DNA of 64,000 nucleotides, taken from the NCBI RefSeq assembly GCF_017347605.1, contig NZ_AP024484.1:2308501-2372500 (forward strand), given 5' to 3'. The DNA is from Prevotella herbatica (GTDB taxonomy: Bacteria; Bacteroidota; Bacteroidia; Bacteroidales; Bacteroidaceae). Both the position numbers and the translations under genes were made by a program. This document shows positions 35,725 through 45,245 of the stretch, in pieces (the first letter of the stretch is position 1; each line of letters opens with the position of its first letter). Below the pieces are notes generated by a model. That model ran no database searches, was not told where the DNA came from, and worked only from the letters and a program-made list of their open reading frames with translations.

Positions 35725-38310
35725 ATGGAAAACAATAAGACCTTCTCTTTCGAGGATGCGTTTAAGGCAGCCTTAAAGTACTTTGGTGGTGATGAACTTG
35801 CTGCAAGAGTATGGGTGAACAAGTATGCGATGAAGGATAGCTTTGGTGCAATCTATGAGCAAAGTCCTGTGGATATGCATTGGCGTATATCTAATGAAAT
35901 CGCCCGTATAGAAAATAAGTATAAGAATCCGATGTCTGCTCAGGAGGTTTTTGAACTTCTTGATCATTTCAGGTATATCGTTCCTGCCGGTAGTCCAATG
36001 ACTGGCATTGGAAATAATCATCAGGTGGCAAGTCTAAGCAACTGTTTTGTTATCGGTCTTGATGGTGATGCAGATAGTTATGGTGCTATAATGCGAGTAG
36101 ATGAGGAACAAGTCCAGTTGATGAAGCGTCGCGGTGGAGTAGGACATGATCTTAGTCATATTCGCCCGAAGGGTAGCCCTGTAAACAATTCAGCTCTAAC
36201 ATCTACCGGTCTCGTTCCATTCATGGAAAGATACAGTAATTCTACTCGTGAGGTTGCTCAAGATGGTCGTCGTGGAGCTCTTATGCTGTCAGTAAGTATT
36301 AAGCATCCTGATAGTGAGGCTTTTATTGATGCCAAAATGGAAGAAGGGAAAGTTACAGGAGCAAATGTGTCTGTAAAACTTGATGATGAATTCATGAAGG
36401 CAGCTGTTAGTGACAAGCCTTATATGCAGCAATGGCCTATTAATGCAGAAACACCTAAATTCAAAAAAGAAATATCAGCCCGTAAGTTGTGGGAAAAAAT
36501 AGTTCACAATGCATGGAAAAGTGCTGAACCTGGTGTGCTGTTTTGGGATACCATATTGAAGGAGAGTATTCCTGATTGTTATGCCGATTTAGGTTTCCGT
36601 ACAGTAAGTACAAACCCATGTGGTGAAATTCCTTTGTGCCCTTATGATTCATGTAGATTGCTCAGTATCAATCTTTATAGTTATGTTGATCATCCATTCA
36701 CAAAGAATGCTAAGTTTAATTTCGATAAATTCAAGAAACATGTGCAGTTTGCGCAGAGATTAATGGATGATATTGTTGATCTTGAGATGGAGAAGATTGA
36801 CCTTATAATGAAAAAAATAGCTGATGATCCTCAAAGTGATGAAGTTAAAGGCTCTGAATATAATTTGTGGAAGAAAATACAGCGTAAGAGCGGTATGGGA
36901 AGACGTACTGGCGTTGGTATCACTGCAGAAGGTGATATGCTTGCTGCAATGGGACTACGTTATGGTACACAGGAAGCGACTGACTTCTCTGTCATTGTTC
37001 ATAAGACGTTAGCTATTAATGCTTATCGTTCTTCTGTTGATATGGCAAAAGAACGTGGAGCTTTTGAGGTTTATGATGCAAAGCGTGAGGAGAAAAATCC
37101 TTTCGTTAATCGTATAAAGGATGCTGATCCTGAATTATACTCAGATATGGTGAAGTTTGGTCGTAGAAATATAGCCTGTCTTACAATTGCTCCTACTGGT
37201 ACAACTTCTTTGATGACTCAGACAACAAGTGGCATAGAACCAGTGTTTATGCCTGTATATAAGCGTCGTCGTAAAGTTAATCCTAATGATACTGATGTTC
37301 ATGTAGACTTTGTTGACGAAGTTGGAGATAGTTTTGAAGAATACATTGTTTATCATCGTAAGTTCATTGAATGGATGAAGGTCAATGGCTATGACACAGA
37401 AAAGAAATATTCTCAGGAAGAAATAGATGATCTTGTTGCAAAATCTCCATATTATAAGGCTACTGCGAATGATGTAGACTGGCTTATGAAAGTCAAGATG
37501 CAGGGTGCTATACAGAAGTGGGTTGACCACAGTATATCTGTTACAGTAAATCTACCTAATGATGTTGATGAGAATTTAGTTAACAGGTTATATGTTGAGG
37601 CTTGGAAGAGTGGTTGCAAGGGCTGTACTATATATCGTGATGGCAGCCGTGCTGGTGTAATGATTTCTGTATCTAAGAAGGATAAGAAAGAAAGCGGACA
37701 TGCTGAAGGTGCAGACGTTCAGGAAGATCAACCTAAGGGACATCCTTGCGAACAACCAGAAGTTACTGAAGTTCGTCCTAAAGAATTGGAGTGTGATGTA
37801 GTTAGATTCCAAAACAATAAAGAAAAATGGGTTGCATTCGTTGGACTACTCAAAGGTTATCCTTATGAAATATTTACTGGTCTTCAGGATGATGAAGAAG
37901 GTATTATTTTGCCAAAGAATATAATTAAGGGAAAGATTATCAAGTCTACAAATGAGGATGGTTCTCATCGTTATGATTTCCAGTTTGAAAATAAACGTGG
38001 ATATAAGACCACTGTAGAAGGATTGAGTGAGAAGTTCAACCCTGAATACTGGAACTATGCAAAACTTATTTCAGGTGTGCTAAGATATCGTATGCCTATT
38101 GATCATGTACTCAAGCTCGTTGCTTCTCTCCAGTTAAAAGATGAGAGTATCAACACTTGGAAAAATGGTGTAGAGCGCGCATTGAAAAAATACATAGTTG
38201 ATGGTACAAAGGCTAATGGTCAGAAATGCCCTGTCTGTGGACATGAGACGCTGGTATATCAGGAAGGTTGCCTGATTTGTACTAATTGCGGTGCAAGTAG
38301 ATGTGGATGA
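35725..38310 (+). CDS. nrdJ: Adenosylcobalamin-dependent (class II) ribonucleotide reductase
   Basis: This 861-residue enzyme reduces ribonucleotides to deoxyribonucleotides using a radical made from adenosylcobalamin. Active-site landmarks: SLSNCFVIG (first redox Cys), STNPCGEIPL (thiyl Cys and Glu), RRNIACLTIAPTGTTS (second redox Cys and phosphate loop), GCTIYRDGSR near residue 635. The last 27 residues form a zinc-ribbon-like tail with CPVCG, CLIC, TNCG and a terminal CG. TATATTTG at 35689-35696 is a likely -7 box. No cobalamin riboswitch is visible in the 200-bp upstream region. folB begins 3 nt after the stop codon, which joins DNA precursor and folate synthesis in one transcript. Confidence 0.95.
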   Translation: MENNKTFSFEDAFKAALKYFGGDELAARVWVNKYAMKDSFGAIYEQSPVDMHWRISNEIARIENKYKNPMSAQEVFELLDHFRYIVPAGSPMTGIGNNHQVASLSNCFVIGLDGDADSYGAIMRVDEEQVQLMKRRGGVGHDLSHIRPKGSPVNNSALTSTGLVPFMERYSNSTREVAQDGRRGALMLSVSIKHPDSEAFIDAKMEEGKVTGANVSVKLDDEFMKAAVSDKPYMQQWPINAETPKFKKEISARKLWEKIVHNAWKSAEPGVLFWDTILKESIPDCYADLGFRTVSTNPCGEIPLCPYDSCRLLSINLYSYVDHPFTKNAKFNFDKFKKHVQFAQRLMDDIVDLEMEKIDLIMKKIADDPQSDEVKGSEYNLWKKIQRKSGMGRRTGVGITAEGDMLAAMGLRYGTQEATDFSVIVHKTLAINAYRSSVDMAKERGAFEVYDAKREEKNPFVNRIKDADPELYSDMVKFGRRNIACLTIAPTGTTSLMTQTTSGIEPVFMPVYKRRRKVNPNDTDVHVDFVDEVGDSFEEYIVYHRKFIEWMKVNGYDTEKKYSQEEIDDLVAKSPYYKATANDVDWLMKVKMQGAIQKWVDHSISVTVNLPNDVDENLVNRLYVEAWKSGCKGCTIYRDGSRAGVMISVSKKDKKESGHAEGADVQEDQPKGHPCEQPEVTEVRPKELECDVVRFQNNKEKWVAFVGLLKGYPYEIFTGLQDDEEGIILPKNIIKGKIIKSTNEDGSHRYDFQFENKRGYKTTVEGLSEKFNPEYWNYAKLISGVLRYRMPIDHVLKLVASLQLKDESINTWKNGVERALKKYIVDGTKANGQKCPVCGHETLVYQEGCLICTNCGASRCG

Positions 38311-38313
38311 TAT

Positions 38314-38697
38314 ATGATAATTAAAGAAAGTTACATAACACTTACTGACCTGCGGTTTCATGCCTTTCATGGCGTGATGCCGCAGGAACGGTTAACGGGA
38401 AATGATTATAGCGTGAGCCTAAGGATTGGTTATCCAGTCTTTGACGCTTGCTTGTCAGATGAAGTTGATGATACGTTGAATTATGCTTCTGTATATGATA
38501 TAGTCTCTCAGGAAATGAATGTGCCAAGTCAACTTCTTGAACGTGTGGCATATCGCATTGCTGATAGGTTGTTCAGAAAGTTTAATCTGATAACTGTATT
38601 AGATGTAAAACTTAACAAGCTTAATCCTCCTTTTGGTGCAGACTGCTATGGAGCTGGGATTGAACTTCATTTAATAAATGATAAAACCGAACTGTAA
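38314..38697 (+). CDS. folB: Dihydroneopterin aldolase
   Basis: This 127-residue protein has the normal FolB length and pattern: ITLTDLRFHAFHGVMPQERLTGNDY with the catalytic-site Glu region, TLNYASVYDIV for pterin recognition, LLERVAYRIADRL, and the lysine-containing VKLNKLNPP loop. It converts 7,8-dihydroneopterin to 6-hydroxymethyl-dihydropterin in folate synthesis, in the cytoplasm. It starts 3 nt after nrdJ. The amidase gene begins about 50 bp downstream and has its own -7 box. Confidence 0.93.
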   Translation: MIIKESYITLTDLRFHAFHGVMPQERLTGNDYSVSLRIGYPVFDACLSDEVDDTLNYASVYDIVSQEMNVPSQLLERVAYRIADRLFRKFNLITVLDVKLNKLNPPFGADCYGAGIELHLINDKTEL

Positions 38698-38749
38698 AGT
38701 TAGGTTTTCTAATTATTTTTTATTATTTTTGCCAAGAATATACTGGTAT

Positions 38750-39982
38750 ATGAGTAAAAAGAAGGTATTCTTACTGATAACAATGTTGTTGTTTACTGTT
38801 ACACTATTAGCAGCAAACCATAAGTTTACACTTGTAATAGATGCTGGGCATGGTGGTCGTGATCAAGGTGCCCCTGGTCTTTATTCAAAAGAGAAAGACC
38901 TTACATTAAAATACGCTTTGGCGTTTGGTGATTATGTAGAACGTAATTGCCCTGACGTAAAAGTTATATATACACGTAAGACAGATGTGTTTCTTGAACT
39001 TGTTGAGCGTGCTAGAATTGCGAATAAGAATAATGCCGACTTGTTTATGTCGTTTCATATTAATGCCGTTGATGGTTCTAGGACCGCTCACGGATTTCAG
39101 AGTTACACATTAGGACGAGGTGAGCATACTGGAGATAAAGGAATAATGCAGAACCTTGAAGTTGCTAAACGTGAGAACTCTGTAATTTTTCTAGAGAAGG
39201 ATTATAAAACAGTATATAAAGGCTTTGACACAAATTCTGCCGAAACTGACATAATGTATGAATTCATTGTTGATCATAATCGTGCTAGAAGTGTAGAATT
39301 TTCACGTATGTTACAACAGTGCGTATGTGCTTCTACAGGACGTCAAAATGGAGGCTCACATCAAAATAATCTTGCTGTGCTGAGACTAACCTCTATGCCT
39401 AGTTGCCTATTGGAATTAGGATTTATATCATCTCCTGACGAAGAGGCGTTCATGAATTCAGATGAGGCTGTACCTATGTATGTGAGAGGAATATTCAATG
39501 CGTTTATGAAATATAAACAGAAATATGATATTGATATATCTGTTCCGTATAAGGCTCCTGATACTGATGATAATCCTACAGTAGATTTGCCTCAGGTGGT
39601 TCCTCCTTCTTATAAAAATAGTAGTGAGGATAAACCAAAGATTGAAACTAAGCGTGTTCGTAGGGTAAAGCGTGCCCCTGTTGCAGTTAAGAAAGAAGAC
39701 AGCAATGACTCTGATAAACCAGTATTTAAAATTCAGATTCTTGTCAGTAAGGGACAACTGAAAAACGATGACAGTCAATTTAATGGGCTAACAGACATTA
39801 GCTCATATACAGAAAACGGCATGATTAAGTTTACTTATGGAGCGTCGTCAAACTATAATGAAATATATCGTTTACGTAAGCAGATATTAGATAAATTCCC
39901 AGGTGCTTTCATCATAGCATTTAAAAATGATGTGAAGATGGACGTAAATGCCGCCATAAAAGAATTTAAGGCAAATAGATAA
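38750..39982 (+). CDS. N-acetylmuramoyl-L-alanine amidase (Amidase_3) with C-terminal SPOR-like domain
   Basis: This 410-residue exported protein has an N-terminal signal segment (MSKKKVFLLITMLL). The zinc amidase domain covers about 25-245 with His34 (DAGHGG), Glu48, His103 (SFHIN) and catalytic Glu222 (LLELGF). A proline- and lysine-rich linker (about 270-330) leads to a C-terminal SPOR-like domain (VFKIQILVSKG, then FTYGASSNYNEI and AFIIAFK), which binds septal peptidoglycan. It cleaves the stem peptide from MurNAc, probably in cell separation. The ATG at 38750 begins the signal; TATTTTTG at 38724-38731 is a likely -7 box just before it. An MCE protein gene follows 16 bp later. Confidence 0.9.
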   Translation: MSKKKVFLLITMLLFTVTLLAANHKFTLVIDAGHGGRDQGAPGLYSKEKDLTLKYALAFGDYVERNCPDVKVIYTRKTDVFLELVERARIANKNNADLFMSFHINAVDGSRTAHGFQSYTLGRGEHTGDKGIMQNLEVAKRENSVIFLEKDYKTVYKGFDTNSAETDIMYEFIVDHNRARSVEFSRMLQQCVCASTGRQNGGSHQNNLAVLRLTSMPSCLLELGFISSPDEEAFMNSDEAVPMYVRGIFNAFMKYKQKYDIDISVPYKAPDTDDNPTVDLPQVVPPSYKNSSEDKPKIETKRVRRVKRAPVAVKKEDSNDSDKPVFKIQILVSKGQLKNDDSQFNGLTDISSYTENGMIKFTYGASSNYNEIYRLRKQILDKFPGAFIIAFKNDVKMDVNAAIKEFKANR

Positions 39983-39998
39983 TTGATTAAGATAAAAT

Positions 39999-40898
39999 AT
40001 GAAATTTACAAAGGAAATAAAGATTGCACTTGTTGCCATACTTGGTATTCTTGTGCTGTTTTTTGGACTCAACTTTCTCAAAGGTATGACCATTTTTTCA
40101 AATGATAATACTTACTTTGTATCGTTTAAGGATATTAGCGGCTTGTCTTCTTCTAATCCAATTTATGCTGACGGATATAAGGTCGGAGTTGTAAAGCATA
40201 TCAACTATGATTATGATAATAATGGCAATATTATTGTACAGATAGATTTGAATAAGGATTTGAGAATTCCTAAGGGGAGTTCGGCAGAGATCAATAGTGA
40301 TTTAATGGGAAACGTAAAGATGAATCTACTGTTAGCGAATAATCCACGAGAGCGAGTTAATCCAGGTGATACAATTGTTGGTGGTATGAACAGTGGCCTT
40401 ATGGGGAAAGTTGCTGCCTTAGTTCCAACTGTTGAAAAGATGTTGCCTAAGATGGATAGTATTCTAACTAGAGTTAATACTCTTTTGGGTGATCCTGCAA
40501 TAGCACATTCATTGCACAATATTGAGGGTATAACAAATAATCTTAATACAACATCGCAGCAATTAAATATATTAGCTACAGGCTTGAACAAAAGTGTTCC
40601 TAGCTTGATGCATAAGACTGATGGTATTCTTACTAATACAAATAAGTTTACGTCAAATTTAGCATCTGTAGACGTTGCTGGAACTATGGCACAGGTTGAT
40701 GAAACAATCGCAAACTTAAAGTCTTTCACTAATCAACTGAACAGCAAGGATGGTACTCTTGGACATTTAATGTATGATCCTGCTCTATATAACAATATGA
40801 ATAGAACCATGATTAGCGCTGATTCTCTATTGATTAATGTTCGTCAACATCCAAAGAGATATGTTCATTTTTCTGTTTTTGGAAAGAAAGATAAATAA
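39999..40898 (+). CDS. MCE/MlaD-family substrate-binding protein
   Basis: This 299-residue protein has one N-terminal membrane anchor (ALVAILGILVLFFGLNFL), an MCE domain (about 35-120: FVSFKDISGLSSSNPIYADGYKVG, then SSAEINSDLMGNVKMNLL) and a long helical C-terminal tail (about 140-280) with repeated L-x-N/T segments. MCE proteins bridge inner and outer membranes and move phospholipids with an ABC transporter. The MlaE permease and MlaF ATPase are not next to it, so they must be encoded elsewhere. It probably shares a transcript with the amidase. Confidence 0.9.
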   Translation: MKFTKEIKIALVAILGILVLFFGLNFLKGMTIFSNDNTYFVSFKDISGLSSSNPIYADGYKVGVVKHINYDYDNNGNIIVQIDLNKDLRIPKGSSAEINSDLMGNVKMNLLLANNPRERVNPGDTIVGGMNSGLMGKVAALVPTVEKMLPKMDSILTRVNTLLGDPAIAHSLHNIEGITNNLNTTSQQLNILATGLNKSVPSLMHKTDGILTNTNKFTSNLASVDVAGTMAQVDETIANLKSFTNQLNSKDGTLGHLMYDPALYNNMNRTMISADSLLINVRQHPKRYVHFSVFGKKDK

Positions 40899-40950
40899 AT
40901 ATGAATTTGGCTTTAATTAAAATTAGTCTAAATAATAGATAGCAATGTTT

Positions 40951-40980
40951 CACGGCTTTCGGTAGATACCGGAAGCCGTG
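40951..40980 (+). terminator. Terminator-like hairpin after the MCE gene
   Basis: CACGGCTT and AAGCCGTG frame an inner stem CGGTA/TACCG, together about 13 bp with a very small loop, 50 nt after the stop codon. The following T content is low. Confidence 0.6.
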
Positions 40981-41074
40981 TAATATTTAATGTTTAGCTA
41001 TGATTTCAACGATGTTTCACTATCAAAGTGTTCGATATGGTAAAAATAGCTGTAATGCTCATAAAATCAACACT

Positions 41075-41088
41075 TTGCAAATTTGCAA
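41075..41088. promoter_or_regulatory. 14-bp perfect palindrome upstream of dnaA
   Basis: TTGCAAATTTGCAA reads the same on both strands, about 110 bp upstream of the dnaA -33 element. A protein-binding site is plausible; the regulator is unknown. The 369-bp spacer contains no gene and no DnaA box matching TTATCCACA. Confidence 0.35.
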
Positions 41089-41124
41089 CACAGTCACTTT
41101 AAGCTAGTTTAATGTTAAATGCGT

Positions 41125-41185
41125 AAATCGCACTAAATGAGTGATTTATAACGTACCTTCGTAAAATTATTAAATTGTGCGATTT
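41125..41185. promoter_or_regulatory. Inverted repeat overlapping the dnaA promoter
   Basis: AAATCGCAC (41125-41133) recurs as its exact complement GTGCGATTT at 41177-41185. The second arm covers the -33 element of dnaA (TTTG, 41183-41186), and the arms are 52 bp apart centre to centre, about five helical turns. This suits a repressor or autoregulator. Confidence 0.4.
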
Positions 41186-41214
41186 GCTTTTATGATTTTC
41201 TTTTATTAAATTTG
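41183..41214 (+). promoter_or_regulatory. dnaA promoter
   Basis: TTTG (41183-41186), a 20-bp spacer and TAAATTTG (41207-41214). The leader is about 45 nt before the ATG at 41268. Confidence 0.7.
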
Positions 41215-41267
41215 CACTCGCAATAATGCTATAAGTCGAAAGACATACAATTTATTATTTTTTATAG

Positions 41268-42671
41268 ATGAAAGTAAATCCTAATAACTGTTGGGGTAAG
41301 GCTCTTGAGCTCGTTAAGCAAAACGTCACGCCTCAGCAGTTTGAAACATGGTTCAAGCCTTTAGTCCTTGAAAATTTCGACGAAAATACAAAGACTATAT
41401 TGGTACAGGTACCCAGCCCGTTTGTGTATGAGTATCTGGAGGAGAACTTTTTGGGTTTGCTAAGAACGGTTCTTTGTCGTACTTTTTGTGAGGGAGCACA
41501 ACTTGCATATAGGGTAGTTACAGATAAAGAAAATAAACTTACACAAGATATTGAGGCAGATCCTGCTGATGCGGAGCCTAAGAAATCATATAATCATGCG
41601 AACCAGCCACCTTCATCTCTTGATGTGGCTATGCCTCAGGAAATTGATTCTCAGCTTAATCCACATCTTACTTTTAAGAATTATGTTGAAGGCTCAAGTA
41701 ATAAGTTGCCAAGAAGTGTGGGTATGTCGATAGCAGAGCATCCTTCTACTCCTCAGTTTAATCCAATGTTTATTTTTGGACCTTCTGGTTGTGGAAAGAC
41801 TCACTTGATGAATGCTATTGGTGTTCACTGTAAACAGATGTATCCCGAGAAGCGTGTACTTTATATCAGTGCTAGACTGTTTCAGGTACAGTATACTAAT
41901 GCTGTGCTACAGAATACAATTAATGATTTCATCAATTTCTATCAGACTATTGATATGCTTATTGTTGATGATATTCAGGAATGGGCTACTGCAACGAAAA
42001 CACAAGATACATTCTTCCACATATTTAATCATCTGTTCAGAAATGGTAAGAGAATTATTCTTGCTAGTGACCGTCCTCCGGTTGAACTTAAAGGCATGAA
42101 CGAACGACTTCTTACTCGTTTCTCTTGTGGACTGATTGCTGAATTGGAAAAACCGAATGTAGAACTTTGTGTAGAAATCTTGAATAGTAAAATACGCCGT
42201 GATGGATTGCATATTCCGGTTGATGTGATTAGTTTTATTGCATCAACAGCAAATGGAAGTGTTCGTGATCTTCAAGGTGTCATTAATTCTCTTCTTGCAT
42301 ATAGTGTTGTGTATAATTGTGATATTGACATGAAACTTGCAGAGAGAGTCATTAAGAGGGCTGTAAAGATTGATGACAAACCACTTACAGTTGATGATAT
42401 ACTGGATACAGTTTGCAATCATTTTAATGTGACTACTTCTGCTGTAAACGGTAAGAGCCGTAAGCGTGACCTTGTTGTTGCCAGACAGGTTTCTATGTAT
42501 CTTGCACAGAAATATACAAAAATGCCTGCTTCTAGAATTGGTAAACTTGTTGGTAATAGAGATCATTCTACTGTTATTCATAGTTGTTCTCAGATAGAAA
42601 AACGACTTAAAGTTGATGTTGCTTTTAAGGATGAACTTAGTTCTATTGAAACGTCTTTTAGACTAAAGTAG
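41268..42671 (+). CDS. dnaA: Chromosomal replication initiator DnaA
   Basis: This 467-residue protein has all DnaA domains: N-terminal domain I (residues 1-90, W-x-x-A-L-x-L-V start, FETWFKPL), a polar linker (about 90-130), the AAA+ core with Walker A GPSGCGKTHL near 172-181, Walker B LIVDDI near 230, sensor and Arg-finger region ERLLTRFSCGL, and a C-terminal DNA-binding domain with the signature GNRDHSTVIHS. It binds oriC and opens it for replication. Full length. Its own promoter and terminator mark a monocistronic gene; no dnaN or recF follows, so it is not in the classical dnaA-dnaN arrangement. Confidence 0.97.
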   Translation: MKVNPNNCWGKALELVKQNVTPQQFETWFKPLVLENFDENTKTILVQVPSPFVYEYLEENFLGLLRTVLCRTFCEGAQLAYRVVTDKENKLTQDIEADPADAEPKKSYNHANQPPSSLDVAMPQEIDSQLNPHLTFKNYVEGSSNKLPRSVGMSIAEHPSTPQFNPMFIFGPSGCGKTHLMNAIGVHCKQMYPEKRVLYISARLFQVQYTNAVLQNTINDFINFYQTIDMLIVDDIQEWATATKTQDTFFHIFNHLFRNGKRIILASDRPPVELKGMNERLLTRFSCGLIAELEKPNVELCVEILNSKIRRDGLHIPVDVISFIASTANGSVRDLQGVINSLLAYSVVYNCDIDMKLAERVIKRAVKIDDKPLTVDDILDTVCNHFNVTTSAVNGKSRKRDLVVARQVSMYLAQKYTKMPASRIGKLVGNRDHSTVIHSCSQIEKRLKVDVAFKDELSSIETSFRLK

Positions 42672-42698
42672 TACTTGTATTTTAATTATATAAATGAT

Positions 42699-42728
42699 AT
42701 CTCCAGTCTTATTGACTGGAGATTTTTT
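42699..42728 (+). terminator. dnaA terminator
   Basis: ATCTCCAGTC and GACTGGAGAT form a perfect 10-bp stem with a 5-nt loop, followed by six T's. Confidence 0.85.
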
Positions 42729-42814
42729 ATGTGTTAAACATTGTGATATTTGTATTTCGTATTGAATAAAAGTGTATATTTGCCACTAAATCTATTAGTA
42801 ACCAATTATTTTGC

Positions 42815-45238
42815 ATGAGAACTAAAAATTTATTATTTTCAGCTATGTTGATGATGGCTATGCAATCGTCAGCTCAAGTAAATATCAATGTTGATGTTTA
42901 CAATAAAGGTGTTGTTATGTCTCCTAATCTGTATGGTATCTTTTATGAGGATATTAATCATGCAGCTGATGGAGGATTGTATGCCGAACTTGTCAGGAAC
43001 CGTTCTTTTGAGGATAGTAATACCGAAGCAGTGGCTTGGAACTCTGTTGGTGGAGCTACTATGAAGCTTGTTAAAACAGGCTTGTTGAATAAGGCACAAG
43101 CGCAAGCTTTAGAGGTTGGCTTTGCTGGAAATGGTAAGGCATCAGGCATTAATAATGATGGTTATTGGGGAATTAATGCTGTTCAAGGACGCACTTATAA
43201 ACTGTCTTTTTGGGCTAAAGGTAACCTTGATGGTAAGTTGAATGTATGTCTTGGTAATGATAAGAAAGTAGTTGCCGTTACCGAAATTTCTGATATTGTT
43301 ACCGGTAACTGGAAGAAATATAATGCTGAATTTACTTGTCAGGAAAATCAGCCTAATTCTCGTTTATGGATAACTTCTGAAGGCAAAGGTAATGTTGTGT
43401 TTGATGTTGTTAGTTTGTTCCCTCCTACATTCAATAATCGTGAGAACGGATTAAGACCAGACTTAGCTTCTATGTTGTTGGCACTTCATCCAAAGTTCTT
43501 GCGTTTTCCTGGTGGCTGTTTCGTAGAAGGACAGGAAAGTTCTGAAAATGCTTTCCATTGGGAACGTACAATTGGACCGATTGAAGAGCGCAATGGTCAT
43601 AAAAATGTAAACTGGGGATATCGCACAAGTGACGGTCTAGGTTTCCATGAATATTTGCAGATGGCTGAAGATTTTGGTGCAAAGCCTCTTTATGTAGTAA
43701 ATGTTGGTATTTGGCATGGCGGTTTTACACCGTTGAAGAAAATTCAGCCATGGATTGACGAAGCTTTGAATGCTTTGGAATATGCAAATGGCCCTGTTAC
43801 ATCAAAATATGGTGCCCTTCGTGCAAAGAATGGCCATCCAGAACCTTTCAATATTGAGTACTTGGAGATTGGAAATGAAAATAACCAACCTGAACAAAAA
43901 AATCTGAGTGATAAATACTATGAGCGTTTCAAACTTTTCAAGAAAGCTATCTTGGCAAAGTATCCTAAAATGCATCTGATTGGTGACGTTGCAGCATGGG
44001 GTACAGATGATCCTAGATGGAATAATCCAGAGAAGGTTGAACTTGTTGATGAGCATTATTATCGCAGTCCTGCTTGGTTTGCACGTAACTTTAATAAATA
44101 TGATAGTTATCCACGTGATGGGCAAGGTATATATGTTGGAGAATATGCGGTAACACAAGGATTTGGTGTAAATGGTTCTCTAGATGCTGCTTTGGGTGAG
44201 GCAATATATATGATGGGAATGGAGAAGAATTCTGATGTTGTTAAAATGGCATCGTATGCTCCTATCTTCGCCAACTTGAATGATTTAAAGTGGCGACCAG
44301 ATATGATTCAGTTTAACTCAAGCAACGTTTTTGGAACTCCTTCGTATTATGTTCAGAAGGTTATGGCTGATAATGTTGGTACTCGTGTACTCAATGTAAC
44401 AATGAATGATCCATATACTAAAAATTTGATGGCACGAACTGTTGCTCCTGAAGTTAGTAAGTTTGGATTTGCTACATGGGGAACAAAAGCTTCTTTCAGC
44501 TTCGACAGTTTCTCTTCTGAAAATGCTTCTCAGATTAGTGTTGATGCAGCTAAACCTATGCTTGAAATTAAAGGTGATTGGAAATCAGATGGTAATATCG
44601 TATCTCAGACTTCAGACAAGGAGGGTTGCATTGATATTGTGAATGCTGATATTAAGTCTAATCAATATACCGTTAAAGCTAAAGCACGTAAAGATGGTGG
44701 TGCTGAAGGATTCATCCTTGTCTTTAATTATGTTGATAAGGATAATTACAGCTGGATTAATTTTGGTGGTTGGGGAAATACTCAGCATGGACTAGAACAG
44801 GTTGTTAATGGTTCCAAAATGCAACTTGCTACTAAACATGGTAGTGTCAAGACCGGTAAATGGTATGATATTACTTTGAAGCAGAATGGTGACAGTATCA
44901 AGTGCTGGTTGGATAATGAACTTGTTTTCGATACCAAACTGCAACAGAATACTGCATTGGGAGTATTCTCAACAGCTTCTTATGATGAGAAGACTGGAGA
45001 TGTTATCGTAAAGGTAGTAAATACAACAGCTGAAGCCAACCAAACAAATATAAACCTTGGCAATTATAATGCAAAGTCTGCTAAGTTGATTTCGTTGTCT
45101 TCTTTGAAGGGTACTAATGAGAATTCTATTGATAATCCAACTAATGTTTATCCAATGGAACGTTCTTTGAGCCCTGCTGATGGAATTGTTTCTCTTGAGA
45201 TTCCGGCTTACTCGTTGAGCATTGTTAGAATAAAGTAA
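42815..45238 (+). CDS. GH51 alpha-L-arabinofuranosidase with extra carbohydrate-binding-like domains
   Basis: This 807-residue secreted enzyme has a signal peptide (cut near SSA-QVN). An N-terminal CBM4/9-like sandwich (about 65-200) is placed within the start of the GH51 fold. The catalytic barrel (about 210-510) contains RFPGGCFVEG, acid/base Glu355 in EIGNENN and nucleophile Glu443 in VGEYAVT. Residues about 560-710 look like an inserted LamG-like jelly roll (GFILVFNYVDKDNYSWINFGGWG, KTGKWYDITLKQNG, CWLDNELVFDT) before the usual C-terminal beta domain (VKVVNTT, PAYSLSIVRI). It removes arabinofuranose from arabinan or arabinoxylan. TATATTTG (42775-42782) is the likely -7 box. Confidence 0.93.
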   Translation: MRTKNLLFSAMLMMAMQSSAQVNINVDVYNKGVVMSPNLYGIFYEDINHAADGGLYAELVRNRSFEDSNTEAVAWNSVGGATMKLVKTGLLNKAQAQALEVGFAGNGKASGINNDGYWGINAVQGRTYKLSFWAKGNLDGKLNVCLGNDKKVVAVTEISDIVTGNWKKYNAEFTCQENQPNSRLWITSEGKGNVVFDVVSLFPPTFNNRENGLRPDLASMLLALHPKFLRFPGGCFVEGQESSENAFHWERTIGPIEERNGHKNVNWGYRTSDGLGFHEYLQMAEDFGAKPLYVVNVGIWHGGFTPLKKIQPWIDEALNALEYANGPVTSKYGALRAKNGHPEPFNIEYLEIGNENNQPEQKNLSDKYYERFKLFKKAILAKYPKMHLIGDVAAWGTDDPRWNNPEKVELVDEHYYRSPAWFARNFNKYDSYPRDGQGIYVGEYAVTQGFGVNGSLDAALGEAIYMMGMEKNSDVVKMASYAPIFANLNDLKWRPDMIQFNSSNVFGTPSYYVQKVMADNVGTRVLNVTMNDPYTKNLMARTVAPEVSKFGFATWGTKASFSFDSFSSENASQISVDAAKPMLEIKGDWKSDGNIVSQTSDKEGCIDIVNADIKSNQYTVKAKARKDGGAEGFILVFNYVDKDNYSWINFGGWGNTQHGLEQVVNGSKMQLATKHGSVKTGKWYDITLKQNGDSIKCWLDNELVFDTKLQQNTALGVFSTASYDEKTGDVIVKVVNTTAEANQTNINLGNYNAKSAKLISLSSLKGTNENSIDNPTNVYPMERSLSPADGIVSLEIPAYSLSIVRIK

Positions 45239-45245
45239 TTATACT

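Noticed and set aside
40899..41267. oriC next to dnaA
   Set aside because: No TTATCCACA-type boxes or clusters are visible; only palindromes that fit a promoter better.
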